64,000 nucleotides of DNA from Nemertoderma westbladi. Taxonomy: Eukaryota; Xenacoelomorpha; Nemertodermatida; Nemertodermatidae. Positions 1-11,804 of this stretch are shown here, one piece after another. The stretch covers positions 32,580 through 96,579 of the forward strand of contig JAUCBJ010006567.1 of NCBI GenBank assembly GCA_032718475.1, given 5' to 3'. The notes below the pieces were generated by a model. That model saw only the letters and a list, made by a program, of their open reading frames with translations. It ran no database searches and was not told the DNA's origin. Made by a program: the position numbers and the translations under genes. Numbering within the stretch: position 1 is the stretch's first letter; the number at the start of each line of letters is the position of its first letter.

Positions 1-453
1 TCGAATTTGGCAGAAGTTTTACAATTATCGATTTTGAGTTGATTAGGATCTCCGTTCTGCATACATTATTAACCAGCTATAAAAACTAATAAACCAATTT
101 AAAATATATCTTTGCGTCAAATCTTATTAAATCTTAAAATACTTTAATCAGCAGGGGGGGGGGGGGGAGGGGGGGGGTTAAACTCATCGACTTTTCACTC
201 CCCAAGCGTGAGTAAATTAACTCGACTTTACTTATAATACGTAGTTTCTTTCCTCTTTAATAATAATTTTAATGCAAGAAACCCCGAAACCCGTAAACTT
301 TTAAAAACATTAACAAGTTGGTGTTTGGAAGTTGCAAATTTATTTTATCTATATCAGCCAAATTGAAAATTTTTTAAATAAATAATGTGTCTCTAGGGGG
401 CGCTGTAATTTTGTCCATTTTGAGGTTTGTTATTAATTTAGAATGTCATTGTA
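1..453. other. AT-rich non-coding flank with poly-G run
   Basis: No gene is visible. The stretch is AT-rich and contains a G homopolymer, broken by one A, at about 154-177. A short 'ctagggggcgctg' motif near 394-407 resembles the core of the repeat family found at 53.9-55.6 kb. Confidence 0.6.
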
Positions 454-2524
454 ACACATTAACCGAAGTAGGGTGTCAACCAATGGGACACATTAGCCGA
501 AGTAGGGTGTCAACCAAGTGGACACATTAGCCGAAGTAGGGTGTCAACCAATGGGACACATTAGCCGAAGTAGGGTGTCAACCAAGGGGACACATTAGCC
601 GAAGTAGGGTGTCAAGGGGACACAATAGCCGACGTAGGGTGTCAACCAAGGGGACACATTAGCCGAAGTAGGGTGTCAAGGGGACACAATAGCCGACGTA
701 GGGTGTCAACCAAGGGGACACATTAGCCGAAGTAGGGTGTCAAGGGGACACAATAGCCGACGTAGGGTGTCAACCAAGGGGACACATTAGCCGAAGTAGG
801 GTGTCAAGGGGACACAATAGCCGACGTAGGGTGTCAACCAAGGGGACACATTAGCCGAAGTAGGGTGTCAACCAAGGGGACACATTAGCCGAAGTAGGGT
901 GTCAACCAAGGGGACACATTAGCCGAAGTAGGGTGTCAACCAAGGGGACACATTAGCCGAAGTAGGGTGTCAAGGGGACACAATAGCCGACGTAGGGTGT
1001 CAACCAAGGGGACACATTAGCCGAAGTAGAGTGTCAAGGGGACACAATAGCCGACGTAGGGTATCAACCAAGTGGACACATTAGCCGAGGTAGGGTGTCA
1101 AGGGGACACAATAGCCGACGTAGGGTGTCAACCAAGTGGACACATTAGCCGAGGTAGGGTGTCAAGGGGACACATTAGCCGACGTAGGGTGTCAACCAAG
1201 GGGACACATTAGCCGAAGTAGGGTGTCGAGGGTACACAATAGCCGACGTATGGTGTCAACCAAGGGGACACATTAGCCGAAGTAGGGTGTCGACTACGGG
1301 GACACATTAGCCGAAGTAGGGTGTCAACCAAGGGGACACATTAGCCGAAGTAGGGTGTCAACCAAGGGGACACATTAACCGAAGTAGGGTGTCAACCAAG
1401 GGGACACATTAGCCGAGGTATGGTGTCAAGGGGACACAATAGCCGACGTAGGGTGTCAACCAAGGGAACACATTAGCCGAAGTAGGGTGTCAAGGGGACA
1501 CAATAGCCGACGTATGGTGTCATGGAAACCAAGGGGACACAATAGCCGACGTAGGGTGTCAACCAAGGGGACACATTAGCCGAAGTAGGGTGTCGAGGGT
1601 ACACAATAGCCGACGTATGGTGTCAACCAAGGGGACACATTAGCCGAAGTAGGGTGTCGACTACGGGGACACATTAGCCGAAGTAGGGTGTCAACCAAGG
1701 GGACACATTAGCCGAAGTAGGGTGTCAACCAAGGGGACACATTAACCGAAGTAGGGTGTCAACCAAGGGGACACATTAGCCGAAGTAGGGTGTCAACCAA
1801 GGGGACACATTAGCCGAAGTAGGGTGTCAACCAAGGGGACACATTAGCCGAAGTAGGGTGTCAACCAAGGGGACACATTAGCCGAAGAAGGGTGTCAACC
1901 AAGGGGACACATTAGCCGAAGTAGGGTGTCAACCAAGGGAACACATTAGCCGAAGTAGGGTGTCAACCAAGGGGACACATTAGCCGAAGTAGGGTGTCAA
2001 CCAAGTGGACACATTAGCCGAAGTAGGGTGTCAACCAAGGGGACACATTAGCCGAAGTATGGTGTCATGGAAACCAAGGGGACACATTAGCCGAAGAAGG
2101 GTGTCAACCAAGGGGACACATTAGCCGAAGAAGGGTGTCAAGGTCAACCAAGGGGACACATTAGCCGAAGTATGGTGTCATGGAAACCAGGGGGACACAT
2201 TAGCCGAAGAAGGGTGTCAACCAAGGGGACACATTAGCCGAAGAAGGGTGTCAACCAAGTGGACACATTAACCGAAGTAGGGTGTCAACCAAGGGGACAC
2301 ATTAGCCGAAGTATGGTGTCATGGAAACCAAGGGGACACATTAGCCGAAGAAGGGTGTCAAGGTCAACCAAGGGGACACATTAGCCGAAGTATGGTGTCA
2401 TGGAAACCAAGGGGACACATTAGCCGAAGTAGGGTGTCAACCAATGGGAGACATTAGCCGAAGAAGGGTGTCAACCAAGGGGACACATTAGCCGAAGTAG
2501 GGTGTCATCTAAGGCGACACATGC
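454..2524. repeat. 34-bp satellite array (GACAC...GTGTC units)
   Basis: About 60 tandem units with the core ACACATTAGCCGAAGTAGGG followed by TGTCAACCAAGG. The full unit is 34 bp. A short form lacking 'CCAA' is 30 bp. Between about 570 and 1070 the two forms alternate as 64-bp dimers, distinguished by CGAAG/CGACG and ATTAG/AATAG variants. Each unit starts with GACAC and ends with GTGTC, so each can form a small stem. A block near 1224 recurs 367 bp later near 1591, so multi-unit segments have been duplicated. The array stops abruptly where the 59-bp satellite begins. Confidence 0.95.
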
Positions 2525-5500
2525 GGGGTGTGAACCCACGATCTCTGATAGTATTGAATTCAATGCAACCACTACACCAAGGTGGGTCGGGAACCCACGA
2601 TCTCTGATAGTATTGAATGCAATGCAACCACTACACCAAGGTGGGTCGGGAACCCACGATCTCTGATAGTATTGAATGCAATGCAACCACTACACCAAGG
2701 TGGGTCGGGAACCCACGATCTCTGATAGTATTGAATTCAATGCAACCACTACACCAAGGTGGGTCGGGAACCCACGATCTCTGATAGTATTGAATGCAAT
2801 GCAACCACTACACCAAGGTGGGTCGGGAACCCACGATCTATGATAGTATTGAATTCAATGCAACCACTACACCAAGGTGGGTCGGGAACCCACGATCTCT
2901 GATAGTATTGAATTCAATGCAACCACTACACCAAGGTGGGTCGGGAACCCACGATCTCTGATAGTATTGAATTCAATGCAACAACTACACCAAGGTGGGT
3001 CGGGAACCCACGATCTCTGATAGTATTGAATTCAATGCAACCACTACACCAAGGTGGGTCGGGAACCCACGATCTCTGATAGTATTGAATTCAATGCAAC
3101 CACTACACCAAGGTGGGTCGGGAACCCACGATCTCTGATAGTATTGAATTCAATGCAACCACTACACCAAGGTGGGTCGGGAACCCACGATCTCTGATAG
3201 TATTGAATTCAATGCAACCACTACACCAAGGTGGGTCGGGAACCCACGATCTCTGATAGTATTGAATTCAATGCAACCACTACACCAAGGTGGGCCGGGA
3301 ACCCACGATCTCTGATAGTATTGAATTCAATGCAACCACTACACCAAGGTGGGTCGGGAACCCACGATCTCTGATAGTATTGAATTCAATGCAACACTAC
3401 ACCAAGGTGGGTCGGGAACCCACGATCTCTGATAGTATTGAATTCAATGCAACCCCTACACCAAGGTGGGCCGGGAACCCACGATCTCTGATAGTATTGA
3501 ATTCAATGCAACCACTACACCAAGGTGGGTCGGGAACCCACGATCTCTGATAGTATTGAATTCAATGCAACCACTACACCAAGGTGGGTCGGGAACCCAC
3601 GATCTCTGATAGTATTGAATTCAATGCAACCACTACACCAAGGTGGGCCGGGAACCCACGATCTCTGATAGTATTGAATTCAATGCAACCACTACACCAA
3701 GGTGGGTCGGGAACCCACGATCTTTGATAGTATTGAATTCAATGCAACCACTACACCAAGGTGGGTCGGGAACCCACGATCTCTGATAGTATTGAATGCA
3801 ATGCAACCACTACACCAAGGTGGGCCGGGAACCCACGATCTTTGATAGTATTGAATTCAATGCAACCACTACACCAAGGTGGGTCGGGAACCCACGATCT
3901 CTGATAGTATTGAATTCAATGCAACCACTACACCAAGGTGGGCCGGGAACCCACGATCTCTGATAGTATTGAATTCAATGCAACCACTACACCAAGGTGG
4001 GTCGGGAACCCACGATCTTTGATAGTATTGAATTCAATGCAACCACTACACCAAGGTGGGTCGGGAACCCACGATCTCTGATAGTATTGAATTCAATGCA
4101 ACCACTACACCAAGGTGGGCCGGGAACCCACGATCTCTGATAGTATTGAATTCAATGCAACCACTACACCAAGGTGGGTCGGGAACCCACGATCTTTGAT
4201 AGTATTGAATTCAATGCAACCACTACACCAAGGTGGGTCGGGAACCCACGATCTCTGATAGTATTGAATTCAATGCAACCACTACACCAAGGTGGGTCGG
4301 GAACCCACGATCTTTGATAGTAAGTATTGAATTCAATGCAACCACTACACCAAGGTGGGTCGGGAACCCACGATCTCTGATAGTATTGAATTCAATGCAA
4401 CCACTACACCAAGGTGGGTCGGGAACCCACGATCTCTGATAGTATTGAATTCAATGCAACCGCTACACCAAGGTGGGTGGGAACCCACGATCTCTGATAG
4501 TATTGAATTCAATGCAACCACTACACCAAGGTGGGTCGGGAACCCACGATCTCTGATAGTATTGAATTCAATGCAACCACTACACCAAGGTGGGTCGGGA
4601 ACCCACGATCTCTGATAGTATTGAATTCAATGCAACCACTACACCAAGGTGGGCCGGGAACCCACGATCTCTGATAGTATTGAATTCAATGCAACCACTA
4701 CACCAAGGTGGGTCGGGAACCCACGATCTCTGATAGTATTGAATTCAATGCAACCACTACACCAAGGTGGGTCGGGAACCCACGATCTCTGATAGTATTG
4801 AATTCAATGCAACCCCTACACCAAGGTGGGCCGGGAACCCACGATCTCTGATAGTATTGAATTCAATGCAACCACTACACCAAGGTGGGTCGGGAACCCA
4901 CGATCTCTGATAGTATTGAATTCAATGCAACCACTACACCAAGGTGGGTCGGGAACCCACGATCTCTGATAGTATTGAATTCAATGCAACCACTACACCA
5001 AGGTGGGCCGGGAACCCACGATCTCTGATAGTATTGAATTCAATGCAACCACTACACCAAGGTGGGTCGGGAACCCACGATCTTTGATAGTATTGAATTC
5101 AATGCAACCACTACACCAAGGTGGGTCGGGAACCCACGATCTCTGATAGTATTGAATGCAATGCAACCACTACACCAAGGTGGGCCGGGAACCCACGATC
5201 TTTGATAGTATTGAATTCAATGCAACCACTACACCAAGGTGGGTCGGGAACCCACGATCTCTGATAGTATTGAATTCAATGCAACCACTACACCAAGGTG
5301 GGCCGGGAACCCACGATCTCTGATAGTATTGAATTCAATGCAACCACTACACCAAGGTGGGTCGGGAACCCACGATCTTTGATAGTATTGAATTCAATGC
5401 AACCACTACACCAAGGTGGGTCGGGAACCCACGATCTCTGATAGTATTGAATTCAATGCAACCACTACACCAAGGTGGGCCGGGAACCCACGATCTCTGA

Positions 5501-7497
5501 TAGTATTGAATTCAATGCAACCACTACACCAAGGTGGGTCGGGAACCCACGATCTTTGATAGTATTGAATTCAATGCAACCACTACACCAAGGTGGGTCG
5601 GGAACCCACGATCTCTGATAGTATTGAATTCAATGCAACCACTACACCAAGGTGGGTCGGGAACCCACGATCTTTGATAGTAAGTATTGAATTCAATGCA
5701 ACCACTACACCAAGGTGGGTCGGGAACCCACGATCTCTGATAGTATTGAATTCAATGCAACCACTACACCAAGGTGGGTCGGGAACCCACGATCTCTGAT
5801 AGTATTGAATTCAATGCAACCACTACACCAAGGTGGGTCGGGAACCCACGATCTCTGATAGTATTGAATTCAATGCAACCACTACACCAAGGTGGGCCGG
5901 GAACCCACGATCTCTGATAGTATTGAATTCAATGCAACCACTACACCAAGGTGGGTCGGGAACCCACGATCTCTGATAGTATTGAATTCAATGCAACCAC
6001 TACACCAAGGTGGGTCGGGAACCCACGATCTCTGATAGTATTGAATTCAATGCAACCACTACACCAAGGTGGGCCGGGAACCCACGATCTCTGATAGTAT
6101 TGAATTCAATGCAACCACTACACCAAGGTGGGTCGGGAACCCACGATCTCTGATAGTATTGAATTCAATGCAACCACTACACCAAGGTGGGTCGGGAACC
6201 CACGATCTCTGATAGTATTGAATTCAATGCAACCACTACACCAAGGTGGGCCGGGAACCCACGATCTCTGATAGTATTGAATTCAATGCAACCACTACAC
6301 CAAGGTGGGTCGGGAACCCACGATCTCTGATAGTATTGAATTCAATGCAACCACTACACCAAGGTGGGTCGGGAACCCACGATCTCTGATAGTATTGAAT
6401 TCAATGCAACCACTACACCAAGGTGGGCCGGGAACCCACGATCTCTGATAGTATTGAATTCAATGCAACCACTACACCAAGGTGGGTCGGGAACCCACGA
6501 TCTCTGATAGTATTGAATTCAATGCAACCACTACACCAAGGTGGGTCGGGAACCCACGATCTCTGATAGTATTGAATTCAATGCAACCACTACACCAAGG
6601 TGGGTCGGGAACCCACGATCTCTGATAGTATTGAATTCAATGCAACCACTACACCAAGGTGGGCCGGGAACCCACGATCTCTGATAGTATTGAATTCAAT
6701 GCAACCACTACACCAAGGTGGGTCGGGAACCCACGATCTCTGATAGTATTGAATTCAATGCAACCACTACACCAAGGTGGGTCGGGAACCCACGATCTCT
6801 GATAGTATTGAATTCAATGCAACCACTACACCAAGGTGGGTCGGGAACCCACGATCTCTGATAGTATTGAATTCAATGCAACCACTACACCAAGGTGGGC
6901 CGGGAACCCACGATCTCTGATAGTATTGAATTCAATGCAACCACTACACCAAGGTGGGTCGGGAACCCACGATCTCTGATAGTATTGAATTCAATGCAAC
7001 CACTACACCAAGGTGGGTCGGGAACCCACGATCTCTGATAGTATTGAATTCAATGCAACCACTACACCAAGGTGGGTCGGGAACCCACGATCTCTGATAG
7101 TATTGAATTCAATGCAACCACTACACCAAGGTGGGCCGGGAACCCACGATCTCTGATAGTATTGAATTCAATGCAACCACTACACCAAGGTGGGTCGGGA
7201 ACCCACGATCTCTGATAGTATTGAATTCAATGCAACCACTACACCAAGGTGGGTCGGGAACCCACGATCTCTGATAGTATTGAATTCAATGCAACCACTA
7301 CACCAAGGTGGGTCGGGAACCCACGATCTCTGATAGTATTGAATTCAATGCAACCACTACACCAAGGTGGGCCGGGAACCCACGATCTCTGATAGTATTG
7401 AATGCAATGCAACCACTACACCAAGATGGGTCGGGAACCCACGATCTCTGATAGTATTGAATTCAATGCAACCACTACACCAAGGTGGGTCGGTCGG
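2525..7497. repeat. 59-bp satellite array with higher-order repeats
   Basis: About 84 near-identical 59-bp units (GGGAACCCACGATCTCTGAT...GGTGGGTC). Each unit holds a 12-bp palindrome ATTGAATTCAAT (an EcoRI site) and, across the unit boundary, the inverted pair GTGGGT/ACCCAC. Higher-order structure is visible. Rare variants, a 'taag' insertion at about 4322 and 5682 and an 'aacccct' variant at 3451 and 4811, recur exactly 1360 bp apart, so a 23-unit block was duplicated. From about 5.9 kb the GGCCGGG variant recurs every 3 units (177 bp) and then every 4 units (236 bp). Short open frames run through the array only because the unit lacks stops. 59 is not divisible by 3 and nothing looks coding. 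Confidence 0.97.
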
Positions 7498-8390
7498 GCC
7501 TTAAATATTTATTTATATAAATATTTATGATATTTATATAAATTATTTAAGTGGTCGGGACTCACAATTACTTTGCCAATTAACATAATTTAACACACAA
7601 TCATAATTATATACGTAAACGCAATGCGTAAAGACTAAACTTACAGAAAACCACCAAGCAATTAGAGAATACGTTTTCAACAATGATACGCACTACTGTA
7701 ATGTGCTACCCGGTATATATAACATTATAGACTAAATGAATACAAAAATCAATAACGTAACACTGTAACACTACACATTGAATGAAGATATATAATATAC
7801 TCACTGCTTGCTAATTACAACGTTTGCATAATGCTCGCACTGCTGAGTGTGTATGAACTTCATTCATATGAGTTTATGGGGTTCTTAAAGAAACAAACTC
7901 GGTTCAATATCAACCATATCAGTACGACTGACTATGTAATACCCGATACAACCAGCAGCAAAATACCCAATTGGGAATTCAATAATTATTAACACAAGTT
8001 TTAGCTTACAATTCCTAATGTTGAGAATTCCTTATTTATTTATTGTATCTTGTAATTTACCGGTGTCTTCCTTATACCACTTTTACGGACAATAGAGAAT
8101 TTGACCTACGGCTATGCGAACAAAAAAGTAATTGCCCAATTATTCTTCACCAATTGCGGATAAAATTTCAGTTGTCCTATGAACGATCTACAAATGAATT
8201 TGTTTAGGCATTCATTTATTTAAAAAATAAGAACCTTGTTGCTATAAAAACTTGTTTATCGAATATTGTGGGATTACGGGAAATATAAAGCAACACCAAT
8301 TGGAGAGAAAGATGACAGCGAATGCAACCGAGAAAAATTGGCTCTATGTTCATAACACAAACATCATTTTACAATTTTATAATGATTCAA
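7498..8390. other. AT-rich intergenic DNA
   Basis: No gene, RNA or clear repeat is visible. It begins with an AT palindromic tract at about 7501-7550 (TTTATATAAATATTTAT-type) that marks the end of the satellite. Confidence 0.5.
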
Positions 8391-8393
8391 CTA

Positions 8394-9710
8394 ATGTCCC
8401 GTCCGCAACTTTCATAACAAATTAGTAAATAAAATACTAAAAAGTTTAGAAACCACCAGTTAGTCAGTGGAACTGCTGAAAGCTGCATATATACTCTTAC
8501 GTTTCTTTCTGTAACTGCATTCGTTTCCATTTATATTATTGACTTTTCACATTCTAATTAATGGGTCAATCAGCGATTGTAAAGTATAATACCGACGTTG
8601 TTGACATACCAATGTATTGTGAGGTAGAGCCAACATCTTGTGGCTTGACATTGTTTACAACGTGGTGTTTTATTGTACAATATAGACCTCAATCACTGTG
8701 CTTCTTTGAGACTGATAATAATGTGGCTGAAGGATTGGGACATCCGTTGCGGACGGGACATCCGTTGCGGACGGGACATCGGCATTTACTTGTCTACCCG
8801 GGAATAACGGCCAATATATGTAAACTTTTTTATTAGAGTTGATTGATGTCTTGCAGAAAAAAAGCCACTTGATACACAGGGCTTACAAGAAACGCCCGTT
8901 GCGGATGGGACAGGTTGCTTGTAATTTCAAACACACGATAGAAATTTGAGTTATTTTTCAATAATACTTGGAAGTGCTTAATTGCTACAATACTGTGTGT
9001 CTGTAATAATTGACCAACTTTTGGCACAATAATAGACGTTACAATACCATTCGTATTTCCCTAAATGAAGAATGTTTCGGATGGGACATTTAGCATGATA
9101 ATTTTTTGCACAGATAAAGTTAAAACCAAAGCCTAAAAATAGGTCAATCCTTGAATTTTTCACTTTAAAACGTAAGCTGGACATATACAGTATACCACGT
9201 AATATTGAAGAGCTAATCTTTGAGCATAATGTTCATAAATTATAGTACCGGTACTAACGTAGTTTATTTTTCACAATGTTGTGGATGGGACACATTTTTA
9301 CTATTTTGACTTCAAAAGGCCATGACATATTTTTGCAGAAGCCTTTTTGTGGCTCTTAGGTTGGAATATTATTGTTGAATAAAATGAGCCATTACTCTTA
9401 TATCGAGACAGGGGGGAAACTCAACGCAAAACCCGCCGTGGCGAATTAATATCCCGCCTCAATGTTAAATTCTCAATTTAGGGAAAGGAGCAGGTTACAG
9501 TGGCACGTTATTTTAACCAAAACAATAAACTAAACACAATAGAACAGGTTACAGTTTTATTTTTGAGAATAATCAGCTATAATTTGCTTCGAATTTCCTC
9601 TGGAGAGGGATGAATTTTTATTGCTACCAGTTTCCGCTATCTGCTTATATCTATGACGGTTAGTATGATAAATAAACGGCCATGAAATAGGCAAATGTCC
9701 CGTCCGCAAC
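8394..9710. repeat. Dispersed 16-bp motif GTTGCGGACGGGACAT, seven copies
   Basis: Plus-orientation copies lie at 8746-8761 and 8764-8779 (adjacent), 8898-8912 (GGATGGGACA), 9074-9090 (TTTCGGATGGGACAT) and 9278-9293 (GTTGTGGATGGGACAC). Reverse copies (ATGTCCCGTCCGCAAC) lie at 8394-8409 and 9695-9710. The inner five are on one strand and the outer two on the other. The sequence between copies is unrelated AT-rich DNA, so this is not a simple tandem repeat. Function is unknown. A protein-binding motif or remnants of a degenerate element are both possible. Confidence 0.7.
9452..9528 (+). repeat. Dispersed repeat, inverted copy at 55.9 kb
   Basis: About 75 bp (core GGGAAAGGAGCAGGTTACAG followed by a CGTTATT...AACCAAAACAATA region) matches the reverse complement of 55901-55976 with few differences. 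It is an interspersed repeat of unknown family. Confidence 0.8.
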
Positions 9711-9958
9711 GCGGTACAGATTTGATGAGAGAGATGAGTTTATACAGAAGTCACGAAAAACTAAACGTGTTTAAAAAATAGTTTGAGATAAAAAGAAAAA
9801 AATAACCTGTGGTTTGAACATTTGTCTTTGATTGGTTCAATTGGTACATTTTTAGGTCTTGGTTATTTTCGAAAAAAAATCAATAGTAAATTATAAAAAA
9901 ACTATTGTTTTCGAAAATATAAAAATGTTACCAAATACTATTGGTTTTTATTACTCAC

Positions 9959-10162
9959 CTGTATAAGTGTGGATGGGGATGGGGTCCCTGCATTAGAGGA
10001 GGCATCCCCTGTGGGGGAGGACCCCCTGGAGGCATCCCCATAAAGACCAACCCGCCGGGGCCCGGCATGGGTATAGGACCACTCATCTGGGGCCCCATAG
10101 GGCCCATCATGGGCCCCCCCGCTCCATCGCCACCCATAGAGACGTCCGGTAGAGGGGCGAAC
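9959..10162 (-). CDS. Internal exon of a Pro/Gly/Met-rich protein
   Basis: On the minus strand a 204-bp open exon is bounded by an acceptor (ctactttAG|GTTCGCC, intron side above 10162) and a consensus donor (ATACAG|GTGAGT, intron below 9959). It encodes about 68 residues rich in Gly, Pro and Met, including GGPMMGPMGPQMSGPIPMPG and PPGGPPPQGMPPLMQGPHPH. It is strikingly GC-rich beside AT-rich flanks, as expected of a real exon. Low-complexity segments like this occur in splicing and transcription proteins, but the family cannot be told from one exon. It begins in phase 1 and ends with two bases of a codon (AG). No neighbouring exons could be assigned. The plus-strand frame is a shadow. Confidence 0.6.
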
Positions 10163-10399
10163 CTAAAGTAGAAATTATATTATTATAGAAACCAGAAAAT
10201 GACGCTTCATTAAAGAAAATAAAACTAGAAAGAAATTCAATTTCTGTATATTTTATATTTCAGTTAAAATTATTACATACAACTTTAGTCAGTGAGTAAA
10301 ACAGTACCGTACTCGCGCAGTGGGATGCCGCTTGTCACGAAATAAGGTAGGTCTTAGAATATAGGGGCACCATCAATCAACATGGAACTTTTGTTGGCC
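10163..10399. other. Presumed intron, no feature seen
   Basis: AT-rich sequence upstream (on the minus strand) of the Pro/Gly/Met exon. It is presumably intron. Nothing else is recognised. Confidence 0.4.
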
Positions 10400-10480
10400 A
10401 CAGCAATGACGTCCAGCTGAGATTGAACTGGTGACCCCCGGGCTTGAAGTCTGACGCTCTAACCATTCAGCTAGCGGCTC
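10400..10480 (-). mobile_element. tRNA-derived SINE head
   Basis: The minus strand reads from 10480 as GAGCCGCTAGCTGAATGGTT, which contains an A-box-like TAGCTGAATGG. A B-box-like AGTTCAATCTC follows about 50 bases later. The acceptor-stem 5' strand has no complementary 3' strand, so this is not an intact tRNA. It is best read as the tRNA-like head of a SINE. Confidence 0.6.
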
Positions 10481-10654
10481 AGGTAAATTTGACTCAAAAT
10501 ACCAATAATAAATTAATCAACCTGTCGTGTATGTAGTTCCGAATATTGGAAAGTTAAATACCCCGATAATCCCCGTGAAGAAATGTAATCAAACTTGGTA
10601 CATATATAGTCTACTGAGAACGTTCAGAAAATAAATAGCGTGAGAGAAATATAC

Positions 10655-10763
10655 ATTTCTCCAGTCTACACGGCTCGAGCCGACCTGACTCTAGTGCTCG
10701 AAATGTATGAAAGTGAAAACCTTCACCCATTTCCTTTAATATGGGTTTGAAAGCTGAAACTTG
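10655..10763 (+). repeat. Single copy of the 'CTCCAGTCTRCCGCTAG' repeat family
   Basis: The stretch carries TTTCTCCAGTCTAC, then TCGAAATGTATGAAAGTGAA and GCTGAAACTTGG. The same ordered motifs occur repeatedly at 53.9-55.6 kb, so this is a diverged solo copy of that family. Confidence 0.6.
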
Positions 10764-11262
10764 GGGATATGGTGGTATCCATTGGCATCTAGCTTACCCA
10801 CCCACGCCCATGGATACGGTGGTATCACTTGGCATCTAACTTACCCACCCACGCCCATGGATGATACGGTGGTATCCCTTGGCATCGGACCTACCCACCC
10901 ACACCCATGGATACGGTGGTATCCCTTGGCATCGGACCTACCCACCCACACCCATGGATACGGTGGTATCACTTGGCATCTAACTTACCCACCCACGCCC
11001 AGCCCACGGATGATACGGTGATTTCCCTTGGCATCTGACCTACCCACCCATGGATCTGATGGTATCCCTTAGTATCTAACTGCCACACCCACGGATACGG
11101 TGGTATCCCTTAGTATCTAACTGCCCCACCCACGAATACGGTGGTATCACTTGGCATCTGACTTACCCACACATGTGGTATACTACCAAATATAATATAG
11201 ATACCACCCATCGTCCGGTGGTATCTCTAGATGAACTTACCCAAGGTCCGGTGGCATTTCTA
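10764..11262. repeat. 47-bp minisatellite (ATACGGTGGTATC units)
   Basis: About ten units of roughly 47 bp: ATGGATACGGTGGTATCCCT, TGGCATCGGACCT, then ACCCACCCACACCC. Copies become more diverged and shortened towards the 3' side. An open frame through part of it is a by-product of the repeat. Confidence 0.9.
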
Positions 11263-11469
11263 TGGGACTGGCTGTTGGTTGTTGCGGACCGGTCGGCATG
11301 CTGAACCGGTCCACAAACTCTGTGATTTGCTGCAGTTTGGCGGTTGAAGACAAACACACGAGGAAATAAAGGTGGAACTCCTCCACCTAAACAGCCCGGA
11401 TCCTAAACGGGGCAACCCAACGGATTTATCTGTTTAAAATATAAGATAAATAAGTTTCTTTATTTTTAC

Positions 11470-11775
11470 TTAATTTCGTTGTAAAATAGGAGAGATATGG
11501 GCTTTCTAAAGTTGCATGGTTTTACACCTGCGCAAGGGTATTTTATTTGATTTAATAAATATACCATATTCTAGAACATTTTGTTTATCCCATAAGTAGC
11601 TTTGGCAACAATGCAATAATTATATAATCATCATACTATTCTGTAGCTATTCCTACATAAACAAAGTGTTCCAGAATATGGTGTATTTATTAAATATAAT
11701 AAAATAGCCTTGCGCAGGCACAAAACCATGCAACTTTAGATCGCCCATATCTCAGCTATTTTACAACAAAATTCA
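11470..11775. repeat. Long inverted repeat, about 145-bp arms
   Basis: The left arm (from about 11470, containing AGTTGCATGGTTTTACACCT and GCGCAAGG) is the imperfect reverse complement of the right arm ending near 11775 (CCTTGCGCAGGCACAAAACC). The centre is near 11622. It carries no coding sequence and is likely a foldback or MITE-type element. It lies immediately before a larger palindrome. Confidence 0.9.
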
Positions 11776-11804
11776 GATTGCGATACATATTTCTGTATTG
11801 GGAC

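Noticed and set aside
2471-5799. Several 60-90-residue open frames in the 59-bp array
   Set aside because: They are stop-free readings of a satellite whose unit length is not a multiple of three. The same peptides recur only because the DNA repeats.
454-7497. CRISPR-like repeat arrays
   Set aside because: Units are directly contiguous with no unique spacers, and the DNA is eukaryotic. These are satellites.
8561-8836. 91-residue plus frame
   Set aside because: No domain, no splice or start context. It runs through two copies of the 16-bp motif.
10400-10480. Functional tRNA gene
   Set aside because: A- and B-box-like sequences are present, but the acceptor stem cannot pair. A SINE head fits better.
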